In this document: positions 1-7,700 of the stretch, piece after piece
How the letters are laid out: each line of letters starts with the position of its first letter
How positions within the stretch are numbered: the stretch's first letter is position 1
Position numbers and translations under genes: made by a program
Source of the DNA: Elusimicrobiota bacterium
GTDB taxonomy: Bacteria > Elusimicrobiota > Elusimicrobia > UBA1565
Assembly (NCBI GenBank): GCA_003450735.1
Contig: DMEZ01000002.1
Location: 1 to 26,499, forward strand
Length of the DNA: 26,499 nucleotides
Direction of reading: 5' to 3'
The notes under the pieces: model-generated
What the model saw: the letters and a program-made list of their open reading frames with translations, nothing else
Told to the model about the DNA's origin: nothing
Database searches by the model: none

Positions 1-51
1 AGTTCTCCCACAAAAGCATCTCCGCCGCCGTCTCCGCCGGCATTGCGTTTT

Positions 52-90
52 TCGGAGCAAACCGAGGGCAATCTCGGAGCAAAGCGAGGG
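52..90. repeat. Imperfect tandem direct repeat, 17-bp unit
   Basis: Two copies of a 17-bp unit, TCGGAGCAAACCGAGGG (52-68) and TCGGAGCAAAGCGAGGG (74-90), differ at one base and start 22 bp apart. They lie in the debris upstream of the acquired ATPase gene. I saw no further copy in the window. The function is unknown; the repeat may be a small local duplication. Confidence 0.6.
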
Positions 91-110
91 GTCAATGCGG
101 CCTGTCGTAG

Positions 111-194
111 GACAAGAAGCTGGACAGCTTTCAAGGCGTGAGGATCCTCCACGATATCCGTGAAGTCCCGCCGCCGCGTTCTCACGGCGGCTGA
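111..194 (+). pseudogene. Possible C-terminal fragment of a decayed gene
   Basis: From 111 to the TGA at 192-194 the plus strand reads DKKLDSFQGVRILHDIREVP and then a short Pro/Arg-rich tail, with the codon choice of the GC-rich resident genes. The frame is closed immediately upstream by a TAG at 108-110. If the stretch is coding it is therefore the end of a broken gene. The other two plus frames upstream are open but look unstructured. I do not recognise the family. The call rests only on the protein-like composition of 27 codons. Confidence 0.25.
170..191. repeat. GC-rich inverted repeat (7-bp stem, 8-nt loop)
   Basis: GCCGCCG and CGGCGGC flank an 8-nt spacer. No run of T follows on either strand, so it is not a standard intrinsic terminator. 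It lies between the possible plus-strand fragment ending at 194 and the minus-strand mini-gene ending at 231. Confidence 0.35.
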
Positions 195-230
195 GCTCAA
201 GAGGCCTCGAGACAGGCGAAAGAACCCGGG

Positions 231-311
231 TCAGAGCTTCTTCGGGTGGCAGACCGTCTCTTTCTTGGCGGAGACGCGGCCGCACTCCATGCAGATGAAC
301 TTGTTTTGCAT
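231..311 (-). CDS. Possible mini-protein with a CxxC zinc-ribbon knuckle (26 aa)
   Basis: This short reading frame runs from an ATG at 311-309 to a TGA at 233-231. It encodes a peptide containing FICMECGRVSAKKE followed by a second Cys-His pair (VCHPKKL), which resembles half of a zinc ribbon or rubredoxin-like knuckle. Codon use is that of the GC-rich resident genes (AAG, TTC, ATC, GGC, GTC). The frame is also open upstream to an ATG at 350-348 (39 aa), but that extension lies in AT-rich DNA belonging to the neighbouring ATPase promoter. No Shine-Dalgarno sequence is visible. It may be a real small gene, or the C-terminal stub of a longer gene whose 5' part was replaced when the ATPase segment arrived. 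The protein family is not recognised. Confidence 0.35.
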   Translation of the reverse strand: MQNKFICMECGRVSAKKETVCHPKKL

Positions 312-333
312 TATATGTATCATAATTGCGCGA

Positions 334-362
334 TTGACAGCATTTTCCATACTTGTTATGCT
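334..362 (+). promoter_or_regulatory. Sigma70-type promoter of the ATPase gene, predicted leaderless
   Basis: TTGACA at 334-339 and TATGCT at 357-362 are separated by exactly 17 bp. A transcript starting about 7 nt after the -10 box would begin at or within a base or two of the ATG at 369. There is no purine-rich Shine-Dalgarno tract before that ATG. Together these suggest a leaderless mRNA. Confidence 0.6.
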
Positions 363-368
363 TATTTT

Positions 369-1673
369 ATGTACAGAACACTCACAAAAGAACTTTATAG
401 ATGGAAAGAAGCTAAGGACCGGAAACCGCTATTACTGAAAGGGGTGCGGCAGTCGGGCAAGACCTATCTGCTGAAAGAGTTCGGGAAAAAAGCCTATTCT
501 AATATCGCTTATTTTAATTTTGAGGGCAACGAGCCTCTTCAACAGTGTTTTGACCGGGACATTGACCCGCAAAGAATCATATCCGAGCTGGGCGTGTTCA
601 ACCGCCGGGCCATAAAGCCGGATGATACCCTGGTGATTTTCGACGAAATCCAGTTCTGCAACCGCGCGCTGACGGCACTGAAATATTTTTGCGAAGACGC
701 ACCCCAATACCACATCGCCTGCGCCGGATCCCTGCTTGGGATCGCATTGTCCAAGCCGCTGTCTTTCCCCGTGGGAAAGGCGGACATGCGCTCTCTGCGG
801 CCTCTTAGTTTCCATGAATTCATGCTGGCGAACCGGGAGGAAGAGTTGGCCGGTTTTTTGGCGGAGCTTCCCGCTGATAAAGAAGTCCCGGAGATATTCA
901 CCCTAAGACTGCAGGAGCTTCTCCGGAATTATTATGTGGCGGGCGGCATGCCCGAGGCCGCGGCAAAATGGATAGAGACGAAAGATGTGGCCGAGGTCGA
1001 GGCGGTCCAGCGGCGCATACTGGACTCCTACGAATTGGATTTCGCCAAGCACGCGCCTGCGAAGGATATCCCCAAGCTGAACCTGATCTGGAAGTCCATC
1101 CCAAATCAGTTGGCCCGGGAAAGCGGAAAATTCATTTTCGGACACGCCAAACCGGGTGCCAGAGCGAAAGATCTTGAAGACGCGCTGGAATGGCTGATCT
1201 CCGCGGGCATGGTTTACAAGGTGGTGAAAATAGGACAGCCGTTCATGCCGCTTTCAGCCTATGCGGATCCGTCGTATTTCAAGCTGTACGCGCCGGATGT
1301 CGGACTGCTGCGGAAAATGGCAGGACTCCCGGCCGAGGCTGTTTTCCAGGGACCGGAGACTTACAGGGAATTCAAAGGCGCGCTGACCGAGAACTTCGCG
1401 CTGACCGAGCTGCTTAACGCGGATTTCGATCTGCCATTTTACTGGAGATCCAGCAACACCGCAGAAGTGGATTTCGTGGCGCAGTTCAACGGACGCATAG
1501 TGCCTATTGAGGTCAAAGCGGGGCGCAACAGGGCACGCAGCCTTGCGGAATACAGGAAGAAGTATTCCCCTGAGATCTCCGTCAAGACATCGCTTGAGAA
1601 TGTGAGCGGGAAAGAGATCAAGAACATCCCGCTGTATATGCTCTGGCGCCTCAAGACTTATCTTGACAGGTAG
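369..1673 (+). CDS. AAA-family ATPase with C-terminal DUF4143 nuclease-like domain
   Basis: This 434-aa protein has a P-loop ATPase domain followed by a DUF4143 domain, a family common in bacteria and archaea and mostly without assigned function. The Walker A motif is GVRQSGKT at residues 25-32. The Walker B motif is LVIFDE at about 88-93. The AGSLLG sensor-like segment near 119-124 is typical of the family. The C-terminal EVDF...IEVKAG pattern matches the PD-(D/E)xK-like end of DUF4143. The start at 369 was chosen because a longer frame from 246 has an implausible N-terminus and the promoter abuts 369. Codon use is clearly AT-richer than the flanking genes (many TAT, ATT and AAA codons). That points to recent horizontal acquisition, and the gene sits between remnants of broken GC-rich genes. 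Such ATPases are often found in mobile or defence-linked patches, but no partner is visible here. Confidence 0.9.
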   Translation: MYRTLTKELYRWKEAKDRKPLLLKGVRQSGKTYLLKEFGKKAYSNIAYFNFEGNEPLQQCFDRDIDPQRIISELGVFNRRAIKPDDTLVIFDEIQFCNRALTALKYFCEDAPQYHIACAGSLLGIALSKPLSFPVGKADMRSLRPLSFHEFMLANREEELAGFLAELPADKEVPEIFTLRLQELLRNYYVAGGMPEAAAKWIETKDVAEVEAVQRRILDSYELDFAKHAPAKDIPKLNLIWKSIPNQLARESGKFIFGHAKPGARAKDLEDALEWLISAGMVYKVVKIGQPFMPLSAYADPSYFKLYAPDVGLLRKMAGLPAEAVFQGPETYREFKGALTENFALTELLNADFDLPFYWRSSNTAEVDFVAQFNGRIVPIEVKAGRNRARSLAEYRKKYSPEISVKTSLENVSGKEIKNIPLYMLWRLKTYLDR

Positions 1674-1724
1674 ATAGAATGAGTGAGCCGGCAAATCCGC
1701 AGTTCAGTGTATTAGACGAAGACC

Positions 1725-1889
1725 ATGCTCAGGCACGCCGCCCAAGAGATCACGCCTCGCCGTCCGCAAGCACCAGCTCAACGAGCAGCAGCGCACCCTC
1801 TCCAATCACGAACGCCGCATCAGCGCCCTCGAAAAAGATTCCTGAACGGCGCCGGGGAAGCCCTTGACAGCCTGAGGCCAGTCGTGTAA
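1725..1889 (+). pseudogene. Twice-frameshifted remnant of a coiled-coil-like gene
   Basis: Three overlapping plus-strand frames read as one protein if two single-base shifts are allowed. A first frame from ATG 1725 gives MLRHAAQEI. A second gives RLAVRKHQLNEQQRTLSNHE and continues through RRISALEKD up to a TGA at 1843-1845. A third gives FLNGAGEALDSLRPVV, ending at TAA 1887-1889. The shifts fall near 1750 and inside the A-run near 1832-1837. The charged, Gln/Glu-rich middle looks helical or coiled-coil. Codon use is that of the resident GC-rich genome, unlike the upstream ATPase, so this looks like a resident gene truncated and decayed beside the insertion. The family is not recognised. The promoter of the TetR operon overlaps its 3' end. 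Confidence 0.5.
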
Positions 1890-1892
1890 TAT
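1864..1892 (+). promoter_or_regulatory. Consensus sigma70 promoter of the efflux operon
   Basis: A perfect TTGACA at 1864-1869 and TAATAT at 1887-1892 have an exact 17-bp spacer. The predicted transcription start near 1898-1900 falls inside the large palindrome at 1894-1919. A bound repressor there would block initiation. Confidence 0.8.
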
Positions 1893-1893
1893 A

Positions 1894-1919
1894 TTAATGA
1901 CTGACCGGTCAGTCATTAA
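1894..1919. promoter_or_regulatory. TetR-family operator: 26-bp perfect palindrome
   Basis: The 26 bases from 1894 to 1919 are a perfect inverted repeat centred at 1906/1907. Its core TGACTGACCGGTCAGTCA is the typical look of AcrR/TetR-type operators. It begins one base after the -10 element and ends five bases before the TetR start codon at 1924. This is the geometry expected for autorepression of the regulator and the downstream efflux genes. Confidence 0.88.
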
Positions 1920-1923
1920 CCCC

Positions 1924-2514
1924 ATGGCCCGCCCCCGCACCGAACCCGCCGAAGCCCGCCGCCGCCGCATCCTGACCGCGGCCCGCGCCCTCCTCATCCG
2001 CAAGGACTACGAGGCCATCGTCCTCGACGACGTGGCCAAGGAGGCGGGCCTCGCCAAGGGGACGCTCTATCTGTATTTCAAGAACAAGGAAGACCTCATC
2101 TCCGCGGTTTTGACCGACATGGCCAGCGGGCTCGAGAAATGCCTCCTAGAGGCCGACGGCCCCGACCCCCTCAAGGAGCTGCGCGCCATCGCCCGGCTCC
2201 ACCTCGAGTTCCTCGACGAAAACCACGACTTCATGACCCAGATCCTCCGCCAGGACCCCATCCTCTCCCACGGACGCGGAGCCGCCCCCATGCTCGCGAA
2301 CTTCAAGAAGCACATGGGCCTGCTCTCCCAGCGGATCCGCAAGGCCATCGACGCCGGCCGGCTGAGGCCGCATGACCCGCACTGGGGCGCCTTATACTTC
2401 ATGTCCATCATCCGGATGCAGTTGGTCTGGAAGGTCATCTCCGGCTCCAAGCGCCCCCTCAAGGAGAAGGCGGGAGAGGTCATGACGCTCTATCTTAAAG
2501 GTGTAGGCGCATGA
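1924..2514 (+). CDS. TetR/AcrR-family transcriptional repressor
   Basis: This 196-aa regulator has the TetR N-terminal DNA-binding domain. An arginine-rich arm (EARRRRILTAARALL) is followed by the helix-turn-helix at about residues 34-53 (LDDVAKEAGLAKGTLYLYFK), then a variable ligand-binding helical domain. An in-frame ATG at 1897 lies inside the operator palindrome, so I prefer the ATG at 1924, which gives the classic MARPRT start. There is no clear Shine-Dalgarno sequence for either start. The stop overlaps the next start (ATGA at 2511-2514), coupling it to the outer-membrane channel gene. It probably represses its own operon and is released by a pump substrate. The ligand cannot be read from sequence. 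Confidence 0.92.
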   Translation: MARPRTEPAEARRRRILTAARALLIRKDYEAIVLDDVAKEAGLAKGTLYLYFKNKEDLISAVLTDMASGLEKCLLEADGPDPLKELRAIARLHLEFLDENHDFMTQILRQDPILSHGRGAAPMLANFKKHMGLLSQRIRKAIDAGRLRPHDPHWGALYFMSIIRMQLVWKVISGSKRPLKEKAGEVMTLYLKGVGA

Positions 2515-3821
2515 TCCTCATCCTGCTCTTCGGCTTCCTCCTCCCCCCCCTCGCCCAGGCCCAGGAGCCGCTCACCCTCACCCTGGACTCGGCCGTCGAG
2601 CTCGGCCTCAAGCAGAACCTCGACGTCGCCCTTGCCGGCCAGCGTCTGGGCACCCTCCAAAGCTATTACCGCCAGGCCCTCGCCGCCGTCATCCCCGACA
2701 TCAACCTCACGGGCACCTGGAACCGTAATTTCGAGAATCCCTCCTTCTTCCTGATGGGCACCAAGCTCCAATCCGGCAAGCTCAACTCGGTGAGAGGCAT
2801 CGCGAGCGCGGAGCAGATCATCTATTCGGGCGGGGTCGTCTCCTCCGGCATCAAGGCCACCAAGACCGGCATCGCCGCCGGGGAAAACGACCTGCGCACG
2901 GCCAAGGCCGAAGTGACCCTGGCGGTCAAGAAGCTCTTCTACTCGGTCTTCCTCGCGAGCGAGACCACGAACATCCAGGCCGACACCCTCGCCTCCTCCG
3001 AGGACCACCTCAAGACCATCCAGGAGCGCTACCGCCAGGGCCTCGACAGCGACCTCATCGTGCTCCGCCAGCAGGTCGAGGTGTCCAACAACCGCCCCAT
3101 CCTCATCATGGCCCGAAACCAGTACGAGCTCACGAACATCCTGCTCAAGGACACGCTGGGCCTCGACGTGGACGCCCCCGTCCTGCTCGTCGGCAGGCTC
3201 GAGCCGCCCAAGGGGGCCCTGCCCGCCTACGACGAGCTCCAGCGCAGGGCCCTCGAGTCCAACCCGGACTACCAGGCCTCCCTCCAGCGCATCCGGCAGG
3301 CGGAAGCCATGGTCCGGGTGGCCAAGGGCCTCAACCACCCCCAGCTCTCCCTCTACGCCGACTACCAGTGGTACTCCGAGTCCGACAAGATGAGACCCGG
3401 GCCCAACGAGCAGGCCACGAGCTCGCTGGGCGGCCTGCGTCTGCGCTACCCCTTCTTCACCGGCGGCGACCTGCTCGAGCGCGTCCGGCAGGCCCGCATC
3501 GGCGAGCGCACCGCTCGGACGCAATCGGAGAAGTTCCTGCGGGCCGTCCGCGTCGAGGTCAAGCGCGCCTGGCTCACCGCCCAGGAGGCGGCCGAGCGCG
3601 TCCAGAGCCAGTCCGACGCGGTCGGGCAGGCCCGCCGGGCGCTGGAGTCCACCGAGAACCGCTACAAGGAAGGGCACTCGAGCCAGCTGGAGCTCACCGA
3701 CGCCACGCTCGCCCTTTTGAAGGCCCGCCTGCTCTACGCGCAGGCCCTTTACGACTACCGCGTCCAGCTCGCCGCCCTGGAGCGCGCCGTCGGTTCGCCC
3801 ATCGAGGAGGCCGTACGATGA
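2511..3821 (+). CDS. TolC-type outer membrane efflux protein
   Basis: The 436-aa product begins with a signal peptide, MILILLFGFLLPPLAQAQEP, with likely cleavage after AQA near residue 17. Two outer-membrane-efflux-protein repeats follow. Hallmarks are the LTLDSAVELGLKQNLDVALA segment near the N-terminus, long Ala/Gln/Glu-rich helices, and a second repeat with LESNPDYQASLQRIRQAEA. It should form the trimeric beta-barrel and periplasmic tunnel of a tripartite exporter. The start overlaps the TetR stop and the end overlaps the start of the membrane fusion protein gene (ATGA at 3818-3821), so all are translated from one message under TetR control. Length fits the family. Confidence 0.92.
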   Translation: MILILLFGFLLPPLAQAQEPLTLTLDSAVELGLKQNLDVALAGQRLGTLQSYYRQALAAVIPDINLTGTWNRNFENPSFFLMGTKLQSGKLNSVRGIASAEQIIYSGGVVSSGIKATKTGIAAGENDLRTAKAEVTLAVKKLFYSVFLASETTNIQADTLASSEDHLKTIQERYRQGLDSDLIVLRQQVEVSNNRPILIMARNQYELTNILLKDTLGLDVDAPVLLVGRLEPPKGALPAYDELQRRALESNPDYQASLQRIRQAEAMVRVAKGLNHPQLSLYADYQWYSESDKMRPGPNEQATSSLGGLRLRYPFFTGGDLLERVRQARIGERTARTQSEKFLRAVRVEVKRAWLTAQEAAERVQSQSDAVGQARRALESTENRYKEGHSSQLELTDATLALLKARLLYAQALYDYRVQLAALERAVGSPIEEAVR

Positions 3822-4705
3822 GACCCTCAAGGACCGTCTTCCCATTCCTTCTGCTAGTCCTCGCCGCGTCCTGCAAAGGCAAGCAGGCCGAGCAGTCGCG
3901 CCTGGACAGCTTCCCCGTCCGCGCCGTCTCCGTCGAGCGGCGCGACGTGGAGGAGACCATCGTCCTGGTCGGCTCGATCAAGGCCAAGGACGAAGCCACC
4001 CTCTTCTCCCGCGTCCCCGGCAAGCTCCTCAAGAACATGCTCAGCGAAGGCGACGCCGTCAAGAAAGGGCAGGCCGTGGCGCAGATCGAGCGCGACGAGG
4101 TGGGGGTCAAGTTCGAGCCGGCCCCCGTCCCCTCCACGCTCGACGGCGTCGTGGCCCGGACCTACCTCGACCACGGAGAGAACGTCACCCTCCAGACCCC
4201 CATCGCCCTCGTCGTGGACCCCAAGGAGCTCTTCGTCCGCGCGGACGTCCCGGAGCGCTACGCGGGCAGGACCCGCCTCGGCCAGGAGGCGCGCTTGAGC
4301 GTGGACGCCTTCCCGGGCAAGGTCTTCAAGGCCGTCCTCTCCCGGGTGAGCCCCGTCGTGGACTCGAACACCCGGACCACGCTCGTCGAAGCCCGGCTCA
4401 CGGAGGGCGGCGCCCAGCTGCGGCCAGGGATGTTCGGCGAGCTGCACCTCGTCCTCGGGCGGGCGCCGGGCGCGCTCTCGGTGCCCGTGGAGGCCATCTT
4501 CGAGGGCAGCGGCCCGGCCGTGTTCATCATCCAGGAGGGCAAGGCCTTCAAGCGCGAGGTCGAGATCGGCCTCAAGGCCGACCGGTTCATCGAGCTTCGC
4601 AAGGGCGTCCAGCCCGGCGAGAAGGTCGCGACCTTCGGCCTCTTCGGGCTCAAGGACGGCGCCGCGGTCGAGATCCTGCCCGACGAGGCCCCGGCCTCGA
4701 GATAG
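3818..4705 (+). CDS. RND efflux membrane fusion lipoprotein (hairpin-less)
   Basis: This 295-aa periplasmic adaptor is predicted to be a lipoprotein, since the N-terminal hydrophobic stretch ends in the lipobox LAAS-C at Cys19. The order is a beta-barrel strand, first lipoyl half (SRVPGKLLKNMLSEGDAVKKGQ), second lipoyl half (STLDGVVARTYLDHGENV), beta-barrel domain and membrane-proximal domain. The two lipoyl halves are joined by only about 15 residues (DEVGVKFEPAPVP), so the long helical hairpin that AcrA-type adaptors use to contact TolC is absent. The start at 3818 overlaps the TolC stop. A longer open frame from 3368 is only overlap with the tolC-like gene. It should bridge the RND pump 4 bp downstream. 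Confidence 0.9.
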   Translation: MRPSRTVFPFLLLVLAASCKGKQAEQSRLDSFPVRAVSVERRDVEETIVLVGSIKAKDEATLFSRVPGKLLKNMLSEGDAVKKGQAVAQIERDEVGVKFEPAPVPSTLDGVVARTYLDHGENVTLQTPIALVVDPKELFVRADVPERYAGRTRLGQEARLSVDAFPGKVFKAVLSRVSPVVDSNTRTTLVEARLTEGGAQLRPGMFGELHLVLGRAPGALSVPVEAIFEGSGPAVFIIQEGKAFKREVEIGLKADRFIELRKGVQPGEKVATFGLFGLKDGAAVEILPDEAPASR

Positions 4706-4708
4706 CCC

Positions 4709-7700
4709 ATGAAGCTCTCCGACGTCTGCATCGAGCGTCCCGTCTTCACGGTCATGATGATGCTGGCCCTCGTGGTCCTGGGGGCCTTCTCCTTCAGCCG
4801 GCTGGGCCTCGACGCCTTCCCCAACGTGGATTTCCCCTTCGTCACCATCTCCACGACCCTGCCCGGCGCCAGCCCCGAGGAGGTCGAGACCTCCATCTCC
4901 AAACCCATCGAGGAGGCGGTCAACACCATCTCGGGCATCGAGGAGCTGCGCTCCATCAACTATGAAGGCCTGAGCATGGTGGTGGTCTCCTTCATCCTGG
5001 AGAAGGACGGGGACGTGGCGGCCCAGGAGGTCCGGGACGCGGTGAACCGGGTCCAGCGCGACCTGCCCGACGGCACCGACCCCCCCGTCATCCAGAAGAT
5101 CGATTTCGGGGCCATGCCCGTCATGTCCATCGCGGTCACGGGGGACATGCCCCTGCGGGAGCTCACCGAGGTCGCCAAGAAGAAGCTCAAGGAGCACCTC
5201 GAGACCGTCAAGGGCGTGGGCAAGATCCAGTTGGTCGGCGGCCGGGAGCGGGAGATCCACATCGTCGTCAACCCGCTCAAGCTCTCGGCCTACGGGCTGG
5301 GCATCAAGCAGGTCAAGGACGCCCTCAAGCAGCAGAACGTGGAGATCCCCGGCGGCCGCGTCGACCAGGACCGCCGCGAGCTCATCCTGCGCACCCTGGG
5401 GCGCATCGAGAAGCCCGAGGACTTCGGCAAGGTCGTCATCGCGAGCGTCAAGGGCGTCCCGGTGCGCATCCGGGACGTGGGGCGGGCCGAAGACACCTCC
5501 CAGGAGGCGCGCACCCTCGCTCGCCTGGACGGCAAGGAGGCGATCTCGCTCGTCGTCCAGAAGCAGTCGGGCATGAACACGGTCGAGCTCATCGAGCTCG
5601 TCAAGGAGCGCCTCGACGAGCTCCGCCCCCTCCTGCCCCGCGGCGTCAAGGCCGAGGTCATCCGCGACCAGTCCGAGTTCATCGTGGCCTCGGTGCACAC
5701 CGTCGAGGAGCACCTGGTTTTGGGCGCCTTCCTGGCCAGCCTCGCGGTCCTCATCTTCATCGGCAGCTTCCGGAGCACGGTCATCGCCTCCCTGGCCATC
5801 CCCACCTCCATCATCGCCACCTTCACCCTCATGGACAAGGCCGGCTTCACCCTCAACATGATGACCCTCCTCGCCCTGGCTTTGGCCGTCGGCATCGTCA
5901 TCGACGACGCCATCGTGGTCCTGGAGAACATCTTCCGCCACATGGAGGAGAAAGGCACTCCGGCCCGGCAGGCCGCCTCGGACGCGACGAAGGAGATCGG
6001 CCTGGCGGTCCTGGCGACCACCCTGTCCTTGCTCATCATCTTCCTGCCGCTCGCCTATATGGGCGGCATCATCGGCCGCTTCCTGCGCAGCTACGGCCTC
6101 ACCATCGCCTTCGCCATCGCGGTGAGCCTCTTCGTGGCCTTCACCCTCACCCCCATGCTCTGCTCGCGCTTCCTCAAGATCCAGCACGTCAAGGGGCCCT
6201 TCCAGCGCCGGGTGGACGCCTTGAACGACTTCCTGCGGGAGCATTACGGCCGCATGGTCGTCTGGGCCCTGGCCCACCGCTGGACCGTGGTGTCCATCGC
6301 CGCGGCCATCGTGCTCTCGACGCCCATCTTCCTGCAGAAGATCGGCAAGGACTTCATCCCCCCCGACGACTCCGGCGAGTTCGAGGTCCGCTTCAAGGCC
6401 CCGGAAGGCAGCTCGCTGAAGGCCACGGACGCCATCCTCGAGCAGATCGAGGCCGAAGTGCGCCGCCTCCCCGACATCACGAGCATCATGACCTCCATCG
6501 GGGAAGGGGAAGGCTCGAACGTCAACGACGCGGTCCTCTACGTGCGCCTGAAGGACTACCGGGTGCGCGACTACGACCAGTTCGAGGTCATGGCCATGGC
6601 GCGCCACGCCCTCGCCAAGTACGACACCCTGCGCCTGAGCGTCGCCCCCATCGCCCACATGTCCGGCGGGTTCAAGAACGCGGAGGTCAACTACTTCGTG
6701 GCGGGCCCGGACCTGGAGCTGCTCCGGCAGTACTCCGACGCCATCGTCCAGGGGCTCAAGGCCGTCCCGGGCCTCGTGGACGTGGACACGAGCCTGGTCT
6801 TCGCCAAGCCCGAGATCAAGGTGCGCATCAACCGCGACCGGGCCCACGAGCTCGGCGTCAAGATCGAGGACGTCGCGATGAGCTTGCGCTCCATGGTCAG
6901 CGGCGAGGAGGACATCACCAAGTACAAGGAAGGCGACGAGCTCTACGAGGTGCGCCTGCGCGTGGACAAGCCCTTCCGCGACCGGGTGGAGGTCCTCGGG
7001 GCCCTGCTCATCCCCTCCGCGAAAGTGGGTCTCGTGCGCCTCGACAACGTGGCCTCCCTCGCGGAGTCCAGGGGCCCCTCCCAGATCGACCGCTTCGAGC
7101 GCCAGCGCCAGGTGGGCATCTACGCGAACCTCGAGGGCGCCCCGATGAGCCTGGCCATCGAGAAGGCCGACGCGATCGCCAAATCCCTGAACATGCCGCC
7201 CGGCTACCGCACGGGCGTCGTGGGCAAGGCCAAGGAGATGGGCCGGATGATGAAGAACTTCCTCATGGCGTTCTTCCTGGCCTTCATCTTCATGTACATG
7301 ATCCTGGCCTCGCAGTTCGAGGATTTCCTCCACCCGGTCGTCATCATGCTCTCCATCCCGCTCTCCGTCCCGTTCGCCATCCTCTCCCTGCTCGCGCTCG
7401 GCCAGTACCTCACCATCTTCTCCATCATGGGCGTGTTCATGCTCTTCGGCATCGTCAAGAAGAACGCCATCCTGCAGGTGGACTACACGAACACCCTGCG
7501 CCGGCAGGGCCTGGAGCGCGACGCGGCCATCCTGCAGGCCAACAAGACCCGCCTGCGGCCCATCCTCATGACCACGGTCGTGCTCGTGGCCGCCATGATC
7601 CCCGTGATGTTCGGCAAGGGCCCGGGCTCCGCCAACCGCGCCACGATGGCCGTGGTCATCGTGGGCGGGCAGACCCTCTGCCTGCTCATCACCCTGCTCA

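Noticed and set aside
170..191. Intrinsic terminator
   Set aside because: The hairpin is not followed by a T-run on either strand.
246..368. A 41-residue N-terminal extension of the ATPase
   Set aside because: It crosses the base-composition boundary and the promoter, and has no family resemblance or ribosome site.
3854..7333. A 1159-codon open frame on the minus strand opposite the efflux genes
   Set aside because: It is antisense to the clearly coding adaptor and RND genes and is a by-product of G/C-ending codons. Its translation is low-complexity His/Asp/Glu/Gly/Leu sequence without domains.
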